64,000 nt of DNA, from assembly GCF_016595415.1 (NCBI RefSeq), contig NZ_JAENIO010000002.1:124001-188000 (forward strand), read 5' to 3'. A program made the translations under genes and the position numbers. The stretch's first letter is position 1. Each line of letters opens with the position of its first letter. This document shows positions 42,122 to 52,400 of the stretch, in pieces. This DNA comes from Roseibacillus ishigakijimensis (GTDB lineage Bacteria; Verrucomicrobiota; Verrucomicrobiia; Verrucomicrobiales; Akkermansiaceae). The notes beneath the pieces were generated by a model. The model saw only the letters and a program-made list of their open reading frames with translations. It ran no database searches and had not been told where the DNA came from.

Positions 42122-44332
42122 TCAGCGTTCGGCGAGGTCCTGGCGGAGCGCGGGCAGGATTTCCTCCGGCGAGGCAAATTCCGCCACCACTTCTCCCCCG
42201 GCGAGGAGGATGGCCGCCTTTCCCTCCGGCTGGGGCAGGCCAGGCCAAGACTTGGGGGCGGGCAGGGCCCGCACGGCATCGAACTCGGCCGTAGCCAGCT
42301 GACCGCGCAATTCGGCCATCGCCGACGGCTCCAGAGTGGGAGAAAGGATGAGCACGCGGTTTTCCAAATGGCTGACCGCAGCATGGAGGAAGTCGGTGTG
42401 AATGACCGGAAAGCGTTGCAGGGAGGCCTGCAAGATCGGGGTGATGGCCGCCAGCATCTCGGAGGTTCCCTCGGGGGCGAGGGCGAGATTTTGCAGGTGG
42501 GTCAAGGCTCCATAGCTCGTTCCCCAGGTGGAGGGGCCGAAGATCATCTGATTGCCATAGACCGGGAATACGTGCAGGGGAGATTCTTTTGTCTGCTCGG
42601 TGAGGAAATGGTTCCGGTCGCTGAACTGACTCACGAGAGTGTGGGCCAACTTTTGGCAAGTGAGGAGGAGCTCCTCTTCCCAAGTCAGGCGGTGCCAGGC
42701 CAGGAGGGCCTCCAAGGTGACCGCGTAGTCAAAGGCGGAGCCCGGGATGGCCCGCAGGTTGTCTTTGTGAGGAAAGCGCCAGAGCTGGTCCCCACTATGG
42801 AGATACTGGCTGGTGATCGTCTGGCCGACCTTCTCAATGAGAGCGAGAGGGGCGGCCTCCGGAGCGACCTGATGGGCCCGGGTGAGGGCGGTCAATTGAC
42901 GGGCCAAGCTGGCCAATCCCACCCGATCCTCGACAAACAAGGCTTCGTGCTCCGCCAGCCGTTCCTGCCGTTTCGCGAGGAGTTTCTCTTGCAAGCGGGC
43001 GAGAATTTCTTCCGCTTCGGTGATAGAATAGCCGGTGGCTTCCGCGAGTTCGGAGTCGGTTCTTTTCAGTCCCAGAGAATTGAGACGGAAGAAACGGCCC
43101 TCGGGATCGTCTCCTTTGGGCACATTGCCTAGAGAGCGCAGCTCAAAGGCGCTCTCAGCCACTTTCATTTCACTTTCAGACAAGAATTCCTGCAGATCGC
43201 TGACATTCCAAAAGTAACCCAACTGGCCGTCCTTCTTCAGCTTGACATGGCGGGTGGTGAGGGGACTTGCTTCTTCGCTGGCCAAGAGCTGCCGCAGGGC
43301 GCGTTCGCCTTCCAGGTGGGGCGGCACGCTGGCGAGGGCGGAGAGCATTTCAGCCTGCGTCTCGGGTTCTTTGCTCAGCACCGGAACCGCGAAGGAGTGG
43401 CTGCCCCGGCGGGCAAAAAAAGTGCCATCGAGGGGATCGCGCACCGCCGAGGTGACAAGGTGGATGCTGGCATCGACCAAGGCTTCTTTCGTCTTTTCCC
43501 GCAGCCGCTGCGGGCAGGCGGGGTGGTCGGTGAGGCGACCGAGGGTGGTGAGCAGGTTGCCGGGGGGAATCCCTCCGGTATTGTCGAAGGTGTGGCTGAG
43601 CGGGTCATGCAGATCGGTGAGCGCCTGCATGGTGAGAAAGAGCATTCCCCGGCTCATTTCGTTTTCTTCTTCCGCGAAACTGTCCTGATAGACCTTCTGG
43701 ATGCGCTCGAGGCGCTGGGCGTTGTCCCGGCGGCTATTCTCGATGACGTAGCGCTTTGATTTTTCCTGCACGGCTTGCACGACCTCGGCGGCCCGGCGAA
43801 ATCCGGTCAACTGGCTCTCCAGGCTCTGGTTGTCCAGCGGAGCCCAACCCACGGGATTGCCCTCGTGGCTCAGCCACAGCAGGAAGGGAAAGGAGATGGG
43901 TTTGCCGATTTCGCTGCTCAGCTGGTGACTCATGAGAGCCAGGGCTGGATCGACGGCCGTGTCGGCCAAGACGGGGACAAATTCCTCGTTGAGGGTCCCG
44001 GCATGATCGGTGGCCAAGTGCTCTACGAATTGCGCGGATTCGCGATGATTGCCACTGCCCAGGCAGAGGAAAATGAGGCGCTGGGACTTCTCCGCGATGG
44101 AGAGGACTTCGGGGGTCCAGGCTTGCCAGTGGATGGCTGATTCGGCCTGGCTCCGCAGAAAAACGGTGGGCTCTTCGGCGAGGCGGTTTTGCTTGAGCTG
44201 GTCCACCGTCTCGACGGGGGTGGAGAAGAAGCTTTCCTCCTTCTTGCTCTCTGACGAGGGAGCGGGGGTTTTGTCGCGACAGGAGGTCAGCAGCAGGGGG
44301 AGCAAACAAATGAGGGAAAGAAGTCGAGACAT
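42122..44332 (-). CDS. DUF255/YyaL-like lipoprotein lacking the CxxC
   Basis: 736 residues from ATG 44332 with a lipoprotein signal (MSRLLSLICLLPLLLTSC, Cys18). The chain follows the plan of DUF255/YyaL (spermatogenesis-associated protein 20-like) proteins, a thioredoxin-like N-terminal domain then a (alpha/alpha)6 barrel of glycoside-hydrolase type. In the family the N-terminal domain reads SIGYSxCHWCHVM; here the same position reads FLCLGSGNHRESAQF (residues 88-102), with both CxxC cysteines absent. The barrel region is recognisable (DGTFFARRGSHSFAVPV, YFWNVSDLQEFLSE, QLTALTRAHQ), but substrate residues cannot be judged. It heads an operon with the M48, tsaD and HAD genes. Confidence 0.8.
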   Translation of the reverse strand: MSRLLSLICLLPLLLTSCRDKTPAPSSESKKEESFFSTPVETVDQLKQNRLAEEPTVFLRSQAESAIHWQAWTPEVLSIAEKSQRLIFLCLGSGNHRESAQFVEHLATDHAGTLNEEFVPVLADTAVDPALALMSHQLSSEIGKPISFPFLLWLSHEGNPVGWAPLDNQSLESQLTGFRRAAEVVQAVQEKSKRYVIENSRRDNAQRLERIQKVYQDSFAEEENEMSRGMLFLTMQALTDLHDPLSHTFDNTGGIPPGNLLTTLGRLTDHPACPQRLREKTKEALVDASIHLVTSAVRDPLDGTFFARRGSHSFAVPVLSKEPETQAEMLSALASVPPHLEGERALRQLLASEEASPLTTRHVKLKKDGQLGYFWNVSDLQEFLSESEMKVAESAFELRSLGNVPKGDDPEGRFFRLNSLGLKRTDSELAEATGYSITEAEEILARLQEKLLAKRQERLAEHEALFVEDRVGLASLARQLTALTRAHQVAPEAAPLALIEKVGQTITSQYLHSGDQLWRFPHKDNLRAIPGSAFDYAVTLEALLAWHRLTWEEELLLTCQKLAHTLVSQFSDRNHFLTEQTKESPLHVFPVYGNQMIFGPSTWGTSYGALTHLQNLALAPEGTSEMLAAITPILQASLQRFPVIHTDFLHAAVSHLENRVLILSPTLEPSAMAELRGQLATAEFDAVRALPAPKSWPGLPQPEGKAAILLAGGEVVAEFASPEEILPALRQDLAER

Positions 44333-44414
44333 GGCAGGGGGAGGTGATGCCAATTTCGCCTGCAGGTGTCAACGGCTAGTGCCCCGAATGAGAAAAGGCT
44401 TTCTCCCGTGGGCG

Positions 44415-44441
44415 ACTTGGTTGAGAGTTCGCCGACCAAGT
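44415..44441 (+). other. Inverted repeat overlapping the ParA start codon
   Basis: ACTTGGT (44415-44421) and ACCAAGT (44435-44441), a perfect 7-bp inverted repeat with a 13-base loop. The second arm includes the first two bases of the GTG start at 44440. As RNA it would fold over the start; as DNA it could be a binding site. Confidence 0.45.
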
Positions 44442-45219
44442 GATCACGATAGCGGTTTCGAGTCAAAAAGGAGGAGTGGGCAAGACCACCCTCAGTGTCA
44501 ATCTGGCCCATGCCTTTGCCCGGGCCGGGCGGCGCACCTTGCTGGTGGATGCCGATCCCCAGGGCTCGGTGGGCTTGTCGTTGGCCAAGAAGGCGGGGGA
44601 TTTGCCCGGATTCTACGATTTCATGGCGGATCCTTCCTTGCCTCTGGGGCAGCTGGTGGTGCCGACCCGGCTCCCGACCTTTTCCCTTATGGCCGCCGGG
44701 CAGTCCAGTGATTATGAGCAGGGCGCGGGGGCGGAGGGCGAGGTGCCCTTGCGGATGAAGGAGTTTCTCCGCACCGTGAAGGCGGGGGGCTACGAACTCT
44801 GCCTCATCGATACCGCAGCCGGGCTTTTCGGAGTCACGGCGGAGATTTTGACTGCCTCCACCGCAGTCATCGTCCCCCAGCAAGCCGAGCCCCTGGGCAT
44901 TCGCTCCGTGCCCAAGTTGCTCTCCTTGTTGGCCCGCATGCGGGAAAAAAATCCCCGGCTCACGGTTTTGGGCATCCTTTTGACCATGATGCAACCCCGG
45001 CTGGCCGAGAGTCGTGAGGCCGCTCGGGGCGTGAAGGAGATTCTTCCGCCCGAGCTTCTCTTCCGCACCACCATTCCGCGCGACGATTTATTCCTGCGGG
45101 CCAGCGCCCGGGGCGTGCCGGTGGGTGCGCTGGAGAATGGCAAAGGCGCGATGGCAGTCTTCGATCGGGTGCGGCGGGAAGTGGAGGACAAGCTCGCGGC
45201 CCGCGCCCGCAAACGCTGA
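44440..45219 (+). CDS. Orphan ParA-family ATPase
   Basis: 259 residues from GTG 44440. Deviant Walker A box KGGVGKTT at 10-17, followed by LLVDADPQGSVGLSLA (Walker A' with Asp), and CLIDTAAGLFGVTAEI (Walker B). The family moves plasmids, chromosomes or protein clusters using ATP-dependent DNA binding. No parB or other companion is visible: the next gene is on the other strand, its stop adjacent to this one. It may position a chromosomal locus or envelope machine, but the partner is unknown. The C terminus is basic (VRREVEDKLAARARKR). The start codon sits in an inverted repeat. Confidence 0.9.
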   Translation: MITIAVSSQKGGVGKTTLSVNLAHAFARAGRRTLLVDADPQGSVGLSLAKKAGDLPGFYDFMADPSLPLGQLVVPTRLPTFSLMAAGQSSDYEQGAGAEGEVPLRMKEFLRTVKAGGYELCLIDTAAGLFGVTAEILTASTAVIVPQQAEPLGIRSVPKLLSLLARMREKNPRLTVLGILLTMMQPRLAESREAARGVKEILPPELLFRTTIPRDDLFLRASARGVPVGALENGKGAMAVFDRVRREVEDKLAARARKR

Positions 45220-46071
45220 TCACTTGGCCTTCTCGCTTTCCCGGGCGAAAAACTCCTCCAGATCCAACTTGAGAAGTTTTTCCCGCAGGTCGGGACGATC
45301 GAGAAGGTTTTGCACCCGCTCATCGGCAAAGAATTTTTGGAAATCTCCCTCTTCGCAGAGGCGACGCAAGTCATCGGCGGCCACCGTCAGGGCCGTCACT
45401 TCCGGGATTTCCAGAATGTCCCGGTTGTCTTCCTCCCGCAAGGTCTTGGCCAAATCCTGACGATCACCGGAGACCATGAAGAGTTTGGCTAGATTCGAGC
45501 GGGCACGCTGCTCGGCGGTGTTGAAGAAATCGAAGCGCTCCTGCCAGCTGGCGATGGGGGAATCGTCCACCCATTGCTTGAGCTTGATCACGAAGGGAAG
45601 GTTTTCCGCTTTTTCCGCTCCTTTGGAGACATAGGTCTGCAGATGTTGGAGTTCGGCTTCCCCGCCATAGTAGCGCAGGGCGGAAAGGCCTCCGTAGAGA
45701 GCGAGAGCCCCAATGACCAGCCCGAAGAGCGCGGAGAGAAGGCCGCCACTCTTGCGCTCCTCGCCATCGCCACCTTTGCCGGAAAAAATGCCCAGAACAA
45801 ACTGGAAAACCATCATTGCGAGCACTGCGCAGACCCCACCGGCGACCAACGGCATCCAGCCCACGGCCTCCGGGACGAGTTTCTCGATGTGGGGAGGCGA
45901 TTGCTGGTAGCCGAAAAAGAAGGCGACCACTGCCACGGCGAGCCCGAGGAGGGAGAAAAGGGTGCGAAGGATGCCTTTAATGATGGAAATCACCATAAAA
46001 AGCACCACCACGGCCACCATCCCAATCGTCAGGGCCGTTTGGTCGAAAGGAAGCTGATCAAGAAAATCCAT
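45220..46071 (-). CDS. CvpA-like integral membrane protein
   Basis: Tentative. 283 residues with about four hydrophobic segments in the first 130 (LTIGMVAVVVLFMVISII, TLFSLLGLAVAVVAFFFGY, VAGGVCAVLAMMVFQFVLGIF, LLSALFGLVIGALALYGGL), separated by a GKGGDGEERKSGG loop. The layout recalls CvpA/colicin V production proteins, but the long acidic cytoplasmic tail (about 135-283) is not typical. The tail has many charged helices (RQDLAKTLREEDNRDILEIP, LRRLCEEGDFQKFF). It lies 60 bases after aroC on the same strand. Function is unknown. Confidence 0.6.
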   Translation of the reverse strand: MDFLDQLPFDQTALTIGMVAVVVLFMVISIIKGILRTLFSLLGLAVAVVAFFFGYQQSPPHIEKLVPEAVGWMPLVAGGVCAVLAMMVFQFVLGIFSGKGGDGEERKSGGLLSALFGLVIGALALYGGLSALRYYGGEAELQHLQTYVSKGAEKAENLPFVIKLKQWVDDSPIASWQERFDFFNTAEQRARSNLAKLFMVSGDRQDLAKTLREEDNRDILEIPEVTALTVAADDLRRLCEEGDFQKFFADERVQNLLDRPDLREKLLKLDLEEFFARESEKAK

Positions 46072-46131
46072 GGCGTGAAGCTAGCTCGTTTTCTGGCAAG
46101 CGAAATGGAAAAAACGTAAGGTCGGTTGGCC

Positions 46132-47214
46132 TTAGCCGCATTGGGCCCGTTGGCGCAGGAGATGGTCGAGGACCACGAGATTGGCCATGGCTTCCACCAT
46201 TGGCACCGCGCGGGGGAGGACGCAGGGGTCGTGGCGCCCCTTGCCTTTCAGTTCGGTCTCTTCTTTGGCCGAGGAAACGGTCTCCTGAGAGGTCATGATG
46301 GTGGCAACGGGCTTGAAGGCCGTGCGGAAGACGATGTTTTCGCCGTTGGTGATGCCGCCTTGCACTCCACCGGAATTGTTGCTGCGGGTGCGCACGCGCT
46401 CGCCCTCCATGTAAAAGGGGTCGTTGTGCTCGCGCCCGGTGAGGTAAGTGCCGGCAAATCCAGAGCCGACTTCGAAGCCCTTGGTCGCGGGCAGAGAGAG
46501 CATGGCCTTGGCCAAATCGGCCTCCATGCGGTCAAAGACGGGAGCGCCCAAGCCCACCGGACAGTTGCGAATAACGGCTTCCACCACTCCGCCAATGGAA
46601 TTGCCTTCCGCGCGGGTGGCCTTGATGAGGGCGATCATCTCGTCCACTTTGGAAAGATCGCCGGTGCGCACGATGTTGGACTCGATGGCTTCCGCCGTCA
46701 CTGTGTTGGCGTCCACTTTCGCCTCCAAATCCTTGATGCGGGCCACCCAAGCGAGGGTTTCAAGCCCCGGGGCCAGTTCCTTGAGCACCTCCTTCGCCAC
46801 CGCTGCTGCCGCCACCCGGCCAATGGTCTCGCGAGCGGAGGAGCGCCCGCCGCCATTGGGATTGCGACGGCCAAACTTGGCGTCGTAGGTGAAGTCGGCG
46901 TGGGAAGGGCGATACTTGACCGCCATTTCATCATAGGACGAGGGGCGGGCGTCCTTGTTGCGGACGTGGATGGAGATGGGGGTGCCCAGCGAGTAGCCCT
47001 CGTGGATGCCGGAGAGGATCTCGCAGGCGTCCGCCTCGTTGCGGGGAGTGACGATCTCGGATTGACCCGGGCGGCGTCGATCGAGTTCATGCTGAATCAT
47101 TTCCTGCGAGAGTGCGATGCCGGGAGGGCATCCGTCGATGATGACGCCCACTCCGCCACCATGGGATTCGCCAAATGTCGTAATTCTAAAAAGGGTGCCG
47201 AAAGTATTGCCCAC
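46132..47214 (-). CDS. aroC: Chorismate synthase
   Basis: Makes chorismate from 5-enolpyruvylshikimate-3-phosphate, using reduced FMN as catalyst; the last common step to aromatic amino acids. 360 residues from GTG 47214 ([21 protein letters not shown]). Signatures: [83 protein letters not shown] and [16 protein letters not shown]. These cover the three recognised family motifs. The gene is divergent from the DUF1501-sigma operon and is followed by the CvpA-like gene. Confidence 0.97.
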   Translation of the reverse strand: MGNTFGTLFRITTFGESHGGGVGVIIDGCPPGIALSQEMIQHELDRRRPGQSEIVTPRNEADACEILSGIHEGYSLGTPISIHVRNKDARPSSYDEMAVKYRPSHADFTYDAKFGRRNPNGGGRSSARETIGRVAAAAVAKEVLKELAPGLETLAWVARIKDLEAKVDANTVTAEAIESNIVRTGDLSKVDEMIALIKATRAEGNSIGGVVEAVIRNCPVGLGAPVFDRMEADLAKAMLSLPATKGFEVGSGFAGTYLTGREHNDPFYMEGERVRTRSNNSGGVQGGITNGENIVFRTAFKPVATIMTSQETVSSAKEETELKGKGRHDPCVLPRAVPMVEAMANLVVLDHLLRQRAQCG

Positions 47215-47389
47215 GGGCAGAGCCTAACGAAATCCGGAGAAGGGGCAAAAGCCCATTTCTGTCCTATCACCCCCTTTTTTCCGCCCGGGAGTTCTCCGAG
47301 CGGGGCCTTTTCCACAGAAAAAGTGAAATTGACCGTTAAATGCGGCCCGGGAGGGCTATTGATAAGTGTAGAAAGACCCCTAGCGACCT

Positions 47390-48841
47390 ATGACCGATCC
47401 ATTTCTCGAATCCAAGTTGATGCTGAATCGCCGCCACTTTTTTGGAAAGTCGGCCAAGGGCATCGGGGTGGCCGCTCTGGCCAATTTGCTCGGACCAGAT
47501 TTGCTGGGGGCCGGGAACCCGGCGGTCGCGCACCGCTTTCCCACCGTCGCCCCTAAGGCCAAGCGCATGATTTATCTCTTCCAGAGTGGCGCTCCCTCCC
47601 AGCAAGAGCTTTTCGACTACAAGCCCAAGCTGGACCAGTATTTTGGTCAGGAACTCGCGGATCACGTCGAGATGAATCAGCGGGTCACCGGGATGACTGC
47701 CGGGCAGAAGAGCTTTCCACTCGCCGCTTCCAAATACAAATTTTCCCGGCATGGGCAATCGGGGGCGGAGATCTCCGAATTGCTGCCGCACATCTCCGGG
47801 GTGGCCGACGATATTTGCATCATCCGTTCCATGTATACGGAGGCCATTAACCACGATCCCGCGATCACCTTTTTCCAGACCGGGTCGCAGATTCCTGGTC
47901 GCCCCAGCATGGGTTCGTGGATGTCTTATGGTCTCGGTTCGGCCAACAAGGATCTGCCCGATTTCGTGGCCATGGTCTCGCGGGGCACGGGTCGGCCCAA
48001 TTGCCAGCCGCTCTACGATCGCCTGTGGGGCTCGGGCTTCCTGCCCACCCAGCATGCCGGGGTGAAGTTCATGAGCACGGGCGACCCGGTCTTGTATCTC
48101 TCCAATCCGAAAGGATTCTCGCCCCAATCCCGCCGCCGCATGTTGGATGACTTGGCTGCGCTCAATGAGAAGAAGCTGCAGGAATTCGCCGATCCCGAGA
48201 TCGCCACCCGCATTAAGCAATATGAATTGGCCTATCGCATGCAAACCTCCGTGCCGGAGCTGACTGATTTCAGCAACGAGCCGGAGAGCGTGCTGCAAAT
48301 GTATGGGCCCAACGTGCGCAAGAGAGGCACCTATGCTTACAATTGCCTCATGGCCCGGCGTCTGGCCGAGCGCGACGTGCGTTTTGTGCAACTTTTCCAC
48401 ATGGGCTGGGACCAGCATTTCACTTTGCCCAAGCAACTGCCGGGTCAATGTGAAGACACTGATCAACCCACCGCGGCTCTCATCAAAGACCTCAAGATGA
48501 GGGGGCTTCTTGATGATACCCTCGTGGTGTGGGGAGGCGAATTCGGGCGCACCGCCTACTGCCAGGGCACCCTGAAGCGCGACAATTATGGTCGCGATCA
48601 CCACCCCCGTTGCTTCTCCATCTTTGCCGCTGGGGGAGGGATCAAGCCGGGCATGACCTACGGGGCCACCGATGATTATTCCTACAACATCACTGAGAAT
48701 CCGGTTCATGTGCACGACTTGCACGCCACCCTTTTGCACCTCATGGGGGTCGATCATGAGCAACTGACATACCGCTTTCAAGGGCGGCAATTCCGCTTGA
48801 CCGATGTCCATGGGCATTTGGTGAAGGATATCCTCTCCTAA
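47390..48841 (+). CDS. DUF1501 exported protein, first gene of the sigma-factor operon
   Basis: 483 residues. An export signal with twin arginine-like LNRRHFFGKSAKGIGVAALANLL (about 12-34) follows a polar start. The DUF1501 domain shows RMIYLFQSGAPSQQELFDYKPK, YTEAINHDPAITFFQTGSQIPGR, RDVRFVQLFHMGWDQHFTLPKQL and VVWGGEFGRTAYCQG with [13 protein letters not shown]. Close similarity to the 6628 product is visible throughout, so the two are paralogues. Here the gene stands upstream of the ECF sigma factor (36 bases) rather than after its PSD1 partner. The catalytic role is unknown. Confidence 0.92.
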   Translation: MTDPFLESKLMLNRRHFFGKSAKGIGVAALANLLGPDLLGAGNPAVAHRFPTVAPKAKRMIYLFQSGAPSQQELFDYKPKLDQYFGQELADHVEMNQRVTGMTAGQKSFPLAASKYKFSRHGQSGAEISELLPHISGVADDICIIRSMYTEAINHDPAITFFQTGSQIPGRPSMGSWMSYGLGSANKDLPDFVAMVSRGTGRPNCQPLYDRLWGSGFLPTQHAGVKFMSTGDPVLYLSNPKGFSPQSRRRMLDDLAALNEKKLQEFADPEIATRIKQYELAYRMQTSVPELTDFSNEPESVLQMYGPNVRKRGTYAYNCLMARRLAERDVRFVQLFHMGWDQHFTLPKQLPGQCEDTDQPTAALIKDLKMRGLLDDTLVVWGGEFGRTAYCQGTLKRDNYGRDHHPRCFSIFAAGGGIKPGMTYGATDDYSYNITENPVHVHDLHATLLHLMGVDHEQLTYRFQGRQFRLTDVHGHLVKDILS

Positions 48842-48877
48842 AACCCTTCTTTCCCGCTGCTCCCAACCTGAATACCA

Positions 48878-49417
48878 ATGTCTGTGGCTGAAAATGACAC
48901 CTCTCTCCACTGGTTTGATGACGAAATCAAAACCGTGCAAACGCGTTTGAAAAGTTATCTCCAGAGCTCTCTGGGCAATCGCTCCGATGCCGAGGACGTT
49001 CTGCAGGAAACCAACCTTGTTCTCTGGCGCAAGCGGGAGGATTTCGAACGGGGCACTTCCTTCTGGGCCTGGGCCCAGCGGGTGGCCTTTTTCCAGCTCA
49101 TGGCTTTTCGCAAAAAGCGCAGTCGCAGCCGCTTGGTGCTCGATGACGAGGTCGTGCACCTGTTGGCGGTTGAGGCTCCCGAAGTTTTTGCCGGGCAAAG
49201 AGATCCGCGCGAAAAAAGTCTACAAGCCTGTCTAGCTAGTTTGCCCGAGCGGCAGCGTGAACTCATCACCCGTCATTATTTTCAACGGGAAAGCCTCAAG
49301 ACGCTGGCTTCCGCCCATTCCTCCAGCGTGGCCGCTATTGGGCAAACCCTCTATCGCGCCCGCCACAATCTCCAACTTTGTCTCCAGAAAAAGAACCCCA
49401 ACTCCTCTGAATCATGA
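48878..49417 (+). CDS. ECF-type RNA polymerase sigma factor
   Basis: 179 residues. Region 2 is at about 10-75 (LQSSLGNRSDAEDVLQETNLVLWRKREDF and FWAWAQRVAFFQLMAFRKKR), typical of the Rhodopirellula/Verrucomicrobium-type ECF group. Region 4 is at about 118-170 (LPERQRELITRHYFQRESLKTLA, then SVAAIGQTLYRARHNLQLCL, the helix-turn-helix). Regions 1.1 and 3 are absent, as in ECF factors. Its last four bases overlap ATG of the following gene (ATGA), so translation is coupled to the anti-sigma-like fusion, the expected regulator. The regulon is unknown; autoregulation of this operon is a fair guess. Confidence 0.93.
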   Translation: MSVAENDTSLHWFDDEIKTVQTRLKSYLQSSLGNRSDAEDVLQETNLVLWRKREDFERGTSFWAWAQRVAFFQLMAFRKKRSRSRLVLDDEVVHLLAVEAPEVFAGQRDPREKSLQACLASLPERQRELITRHYFQRESLKTLASAHSSSVAAIGQTLYRARHNLQLCLQKKNPNSSES

Positions 49418-52400
49418 CCGACCAAGATCGCCTGCTTATTTCCAGCTATCTCGCGGGGGCACTCGATTCGTCCCAAGAGAAAGCCCTCAATGATCTTTTG
49501 CGCCGCAGTCCCGAAGCGCGGGCTGAGCTCTTGCAGCAAGCTCGGGTGGACTCCCTCTTGCACGAATTGGGAGGGGAGAGGCCCGCACAGGTCGTTCCTT
49601 TCAAAGCGATTTCGCCGGAAGAGCCTTCCCGCCGGGCCCGTTGGCCAGTCTGGACGGCCACGGCGGCTGCCGCGTTAACCATCGCCGGGGTCGTTCTCTT
49701 CGCCGAGCGCCCTCAGTTGCTGGCCCCTGAAGTGGCTGTCGGACAAGAGAATCCACGTCCTCTGGAGCGGAAATCCTTGTCCCGGGAAGAAACCTATTCT
49801 CAGGCCATTGCCAAGCTGCAGGAAGCCGGCAGTCAGAAGCGGGCGGTGGCACAGAGTCCGGCCCTGGCTGCTGCTCCGGGAGAAAGAATCAGCTACAACC
49901 AGCACATCCGGCCCATTCTTTCCGAGAATTGCTTTCACTGTCACGGGCCGGACCCCGCTACCCGGGAGGCTGATATCGCGCTCCACGAGCCCGAGTTTGC
50001 TTTCGCCGAGATGGACGGAATCGCGCCCATCGTGCCGGGGGATGCCAAGGCCAGTGAAGTGGTGGCCCGCATCCTGGATCAGCACGATCCCATGCCACCC
50101 AAGGATTCCAATCGCTCGCTCACCTTTGAAGAGAAAGAGCTTTTGCAGCGTTGGATCGACGAGGGGGCGGAGTATGAGAAGCACTGGGCCTTCGTGCCTC
50201 CCGTCAAGCCCGAGCCCCCGCAGGTCGGCGATTCCGGAGCTTCTGTGCACAATCCCGTGGACCAATTTGTGCAAGCCAAGCTCGCAGAAAAAGGGCTGGA
50301 GCCCGCTCCTCCTGCCGAGCCCGAGGTATTGGCCCGGCGGGCCAGCCTCGCCCTCACCGGTCTGCAGCCGGACCTCGCTCTGCTGGACGCCTACCTCGCC
50401 GATCCCTCTGAGGCGGCCTACGAGAGGTTCGTGGACCACTTGTTGGCCTCCGATGCCTACGCCGAGCGCATGGCTCTCTTCTGGATGGATGCCGCGCGTT
50501 ACGCCGATACCGACGGCTATCAGAATGACCATGGCCGCACGAACTGGCCTTGGCGGGACTGGGTCATCCAGGCTTATCGCGAGAACATGCCCTTCGACCA
50601 GTTCACCATCGAGCAGCTGGCAGGGGACATGTTGCCTCAGGCAACCGCTTCTCAGCGCCTCGCCAGTGCCTTTAACCGCAATCACCGCCAGAATAACGAA
50701 GGCGGGGCCTTGGCGGAAGAATTCCTGGTGGAGAATGTCATCGATCGGGTGGAGACCACTTCCACCGTGTGGCTAGGCCTGACCACCGGGTGCGCCCGTT
50801 GCCATGACCACAAATACGACCCCATTTCGCAGCGGGAGTTTTTCCAACTCTACGCCTACTTCAACAACATCAACGAGCGCGGGATCGGGCGTGGCACGGA
50901 GGCCAAGCCCGTGGAAGAGTTCACTTCGCCCTTGTTTGAAATCCCCGCCGGACTCGCCGAGCGCTTGGAGCACGCACAGGCTCAGCTGGCGAAAGCCCGC
51001 CAGGAAACCGGAACCCGTTTCCGGAACTGGGTGGCGTCCCATCGCCCGACGAGCGAAGCGCCCGATTCTTGGGAACCGGTTTCCCTGCTTTCGGCCCGGG
51101 TGCCGGACAATCAGGGCGAATTGACGGCCTTGCCCGATGGCAGCTATCTCTTTGAAGGAAACAACATCACGCGCACTAGCTATCAGCTGGCCTTCGAGTG
51201 GCCGGCAGGCAAAACCCTCTCCGCCCTTCGCGTGGAAGCCCTGCCGCACGAGTCTCTCGTCCGCCTCTCCCTGGCCAACAACGGCAACTTCGTCCTCACC
51301 GAGGCGAAGGTGAGCTTCCGTCCGTCGGAAGAGGGGCAGGCCAAGTCCTTGCCCCTCGCCCGTGCGGCTGCCAGCTACGAGCAATCAAACTACCCCGCCA
51401 GCCAAGCCATTGATGGCAAGGCAAAAACGGGGTGGGCGGTGAATGGCAACCCCGGGGAGAGCGCCTCTCTCTTTCTGGCTTTGGCTGAGCCGCTGAAGGA
51501 TGCGGCCGGAGGCACGGTGGAAGTGACCCTGGAATTCTTCTCCTCCTTCACCGACCATAATATCGGGCGCTTGCGGCTGGCCACTTCCCAGCAAGCTGGA
51601 GCCCTGGGCCGAGAATTGATTTTGGCCAACCAGGAGGTGCGGGCAGCATTGGAAAAAGAAGAAGCCGCTTGGACCGGGGCCGAGCGCAAGCTGCTTCGCG
51701 AGCACTTCGCGACCATCGATTCCGTGCTGGGCAACGCTCAGGCCCGGGTGGCGGCCGTGGAAAAAGAGCTGGCTCGAGCAGGCTTTGCCAAGGTGCCGGT
51801 GATGGTGATGAGTGAGAAGAGCGGAGAGCCCGCTCCCGCCTACCTGCTGAACCGCGGCCAATACAACGAACCCGATACCTCCGAGGCCCTGCCCCGGCGC
51901 ATGCTGGAGGCCCTGCTGCCGGGAGAAGAACATCCCCAGGACCGCCTCGAACTCGCCCGCTGGCTGGTCAGCCGCGAGAATCCCATCACGGCCCGGGTGG
52001 TGGTCAATCGCATGTGGCAGCGCATGATGGGCATCGGCTTGGTGAAAACCTCCGAGGATTTCGGTTCCCAAGGAGAGCTGCCGGTCAATCAGGACCTTCT
52101 CGACTGGTTGGCCATGGAGTTCATCGACTCCGGTTGGGATGTGAAGGGGCTTTACCGCACCATCGTCACCAGCCATGCCTTCCGGCAATCCTCCCGCACC
52201 AATCCAGGGCTGCAGGAGGTCGATCCGGAGAACCGGTATCTGGCCCGCGGACCCCGCTACCGCATGGACGGGTTTGCCATTCGCGACCTTGCGCTCAATG
52301 CCTCCGGCTTGCTCTATCCCAAGGTAGGGGGAGCACCAGTGAAGCCCTACCAGCCGGCCGGTTTGTGGGAGAGCGTGGCTGCCAATGCCGGCACCCGCTA

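Noticed and set aside
47281-47305. GC-rich hairpin between aroC and the DUF1501 gene
   Set aside because: Interrupted stem between divergent genes with no sensible terminator role; not reported.
47336-49198. A 620-codon minus-strand open frame
   Set aside because: It is antisense to the DUF1501 gene and the sigma factor; low-complexity composition and no recognisable domain.
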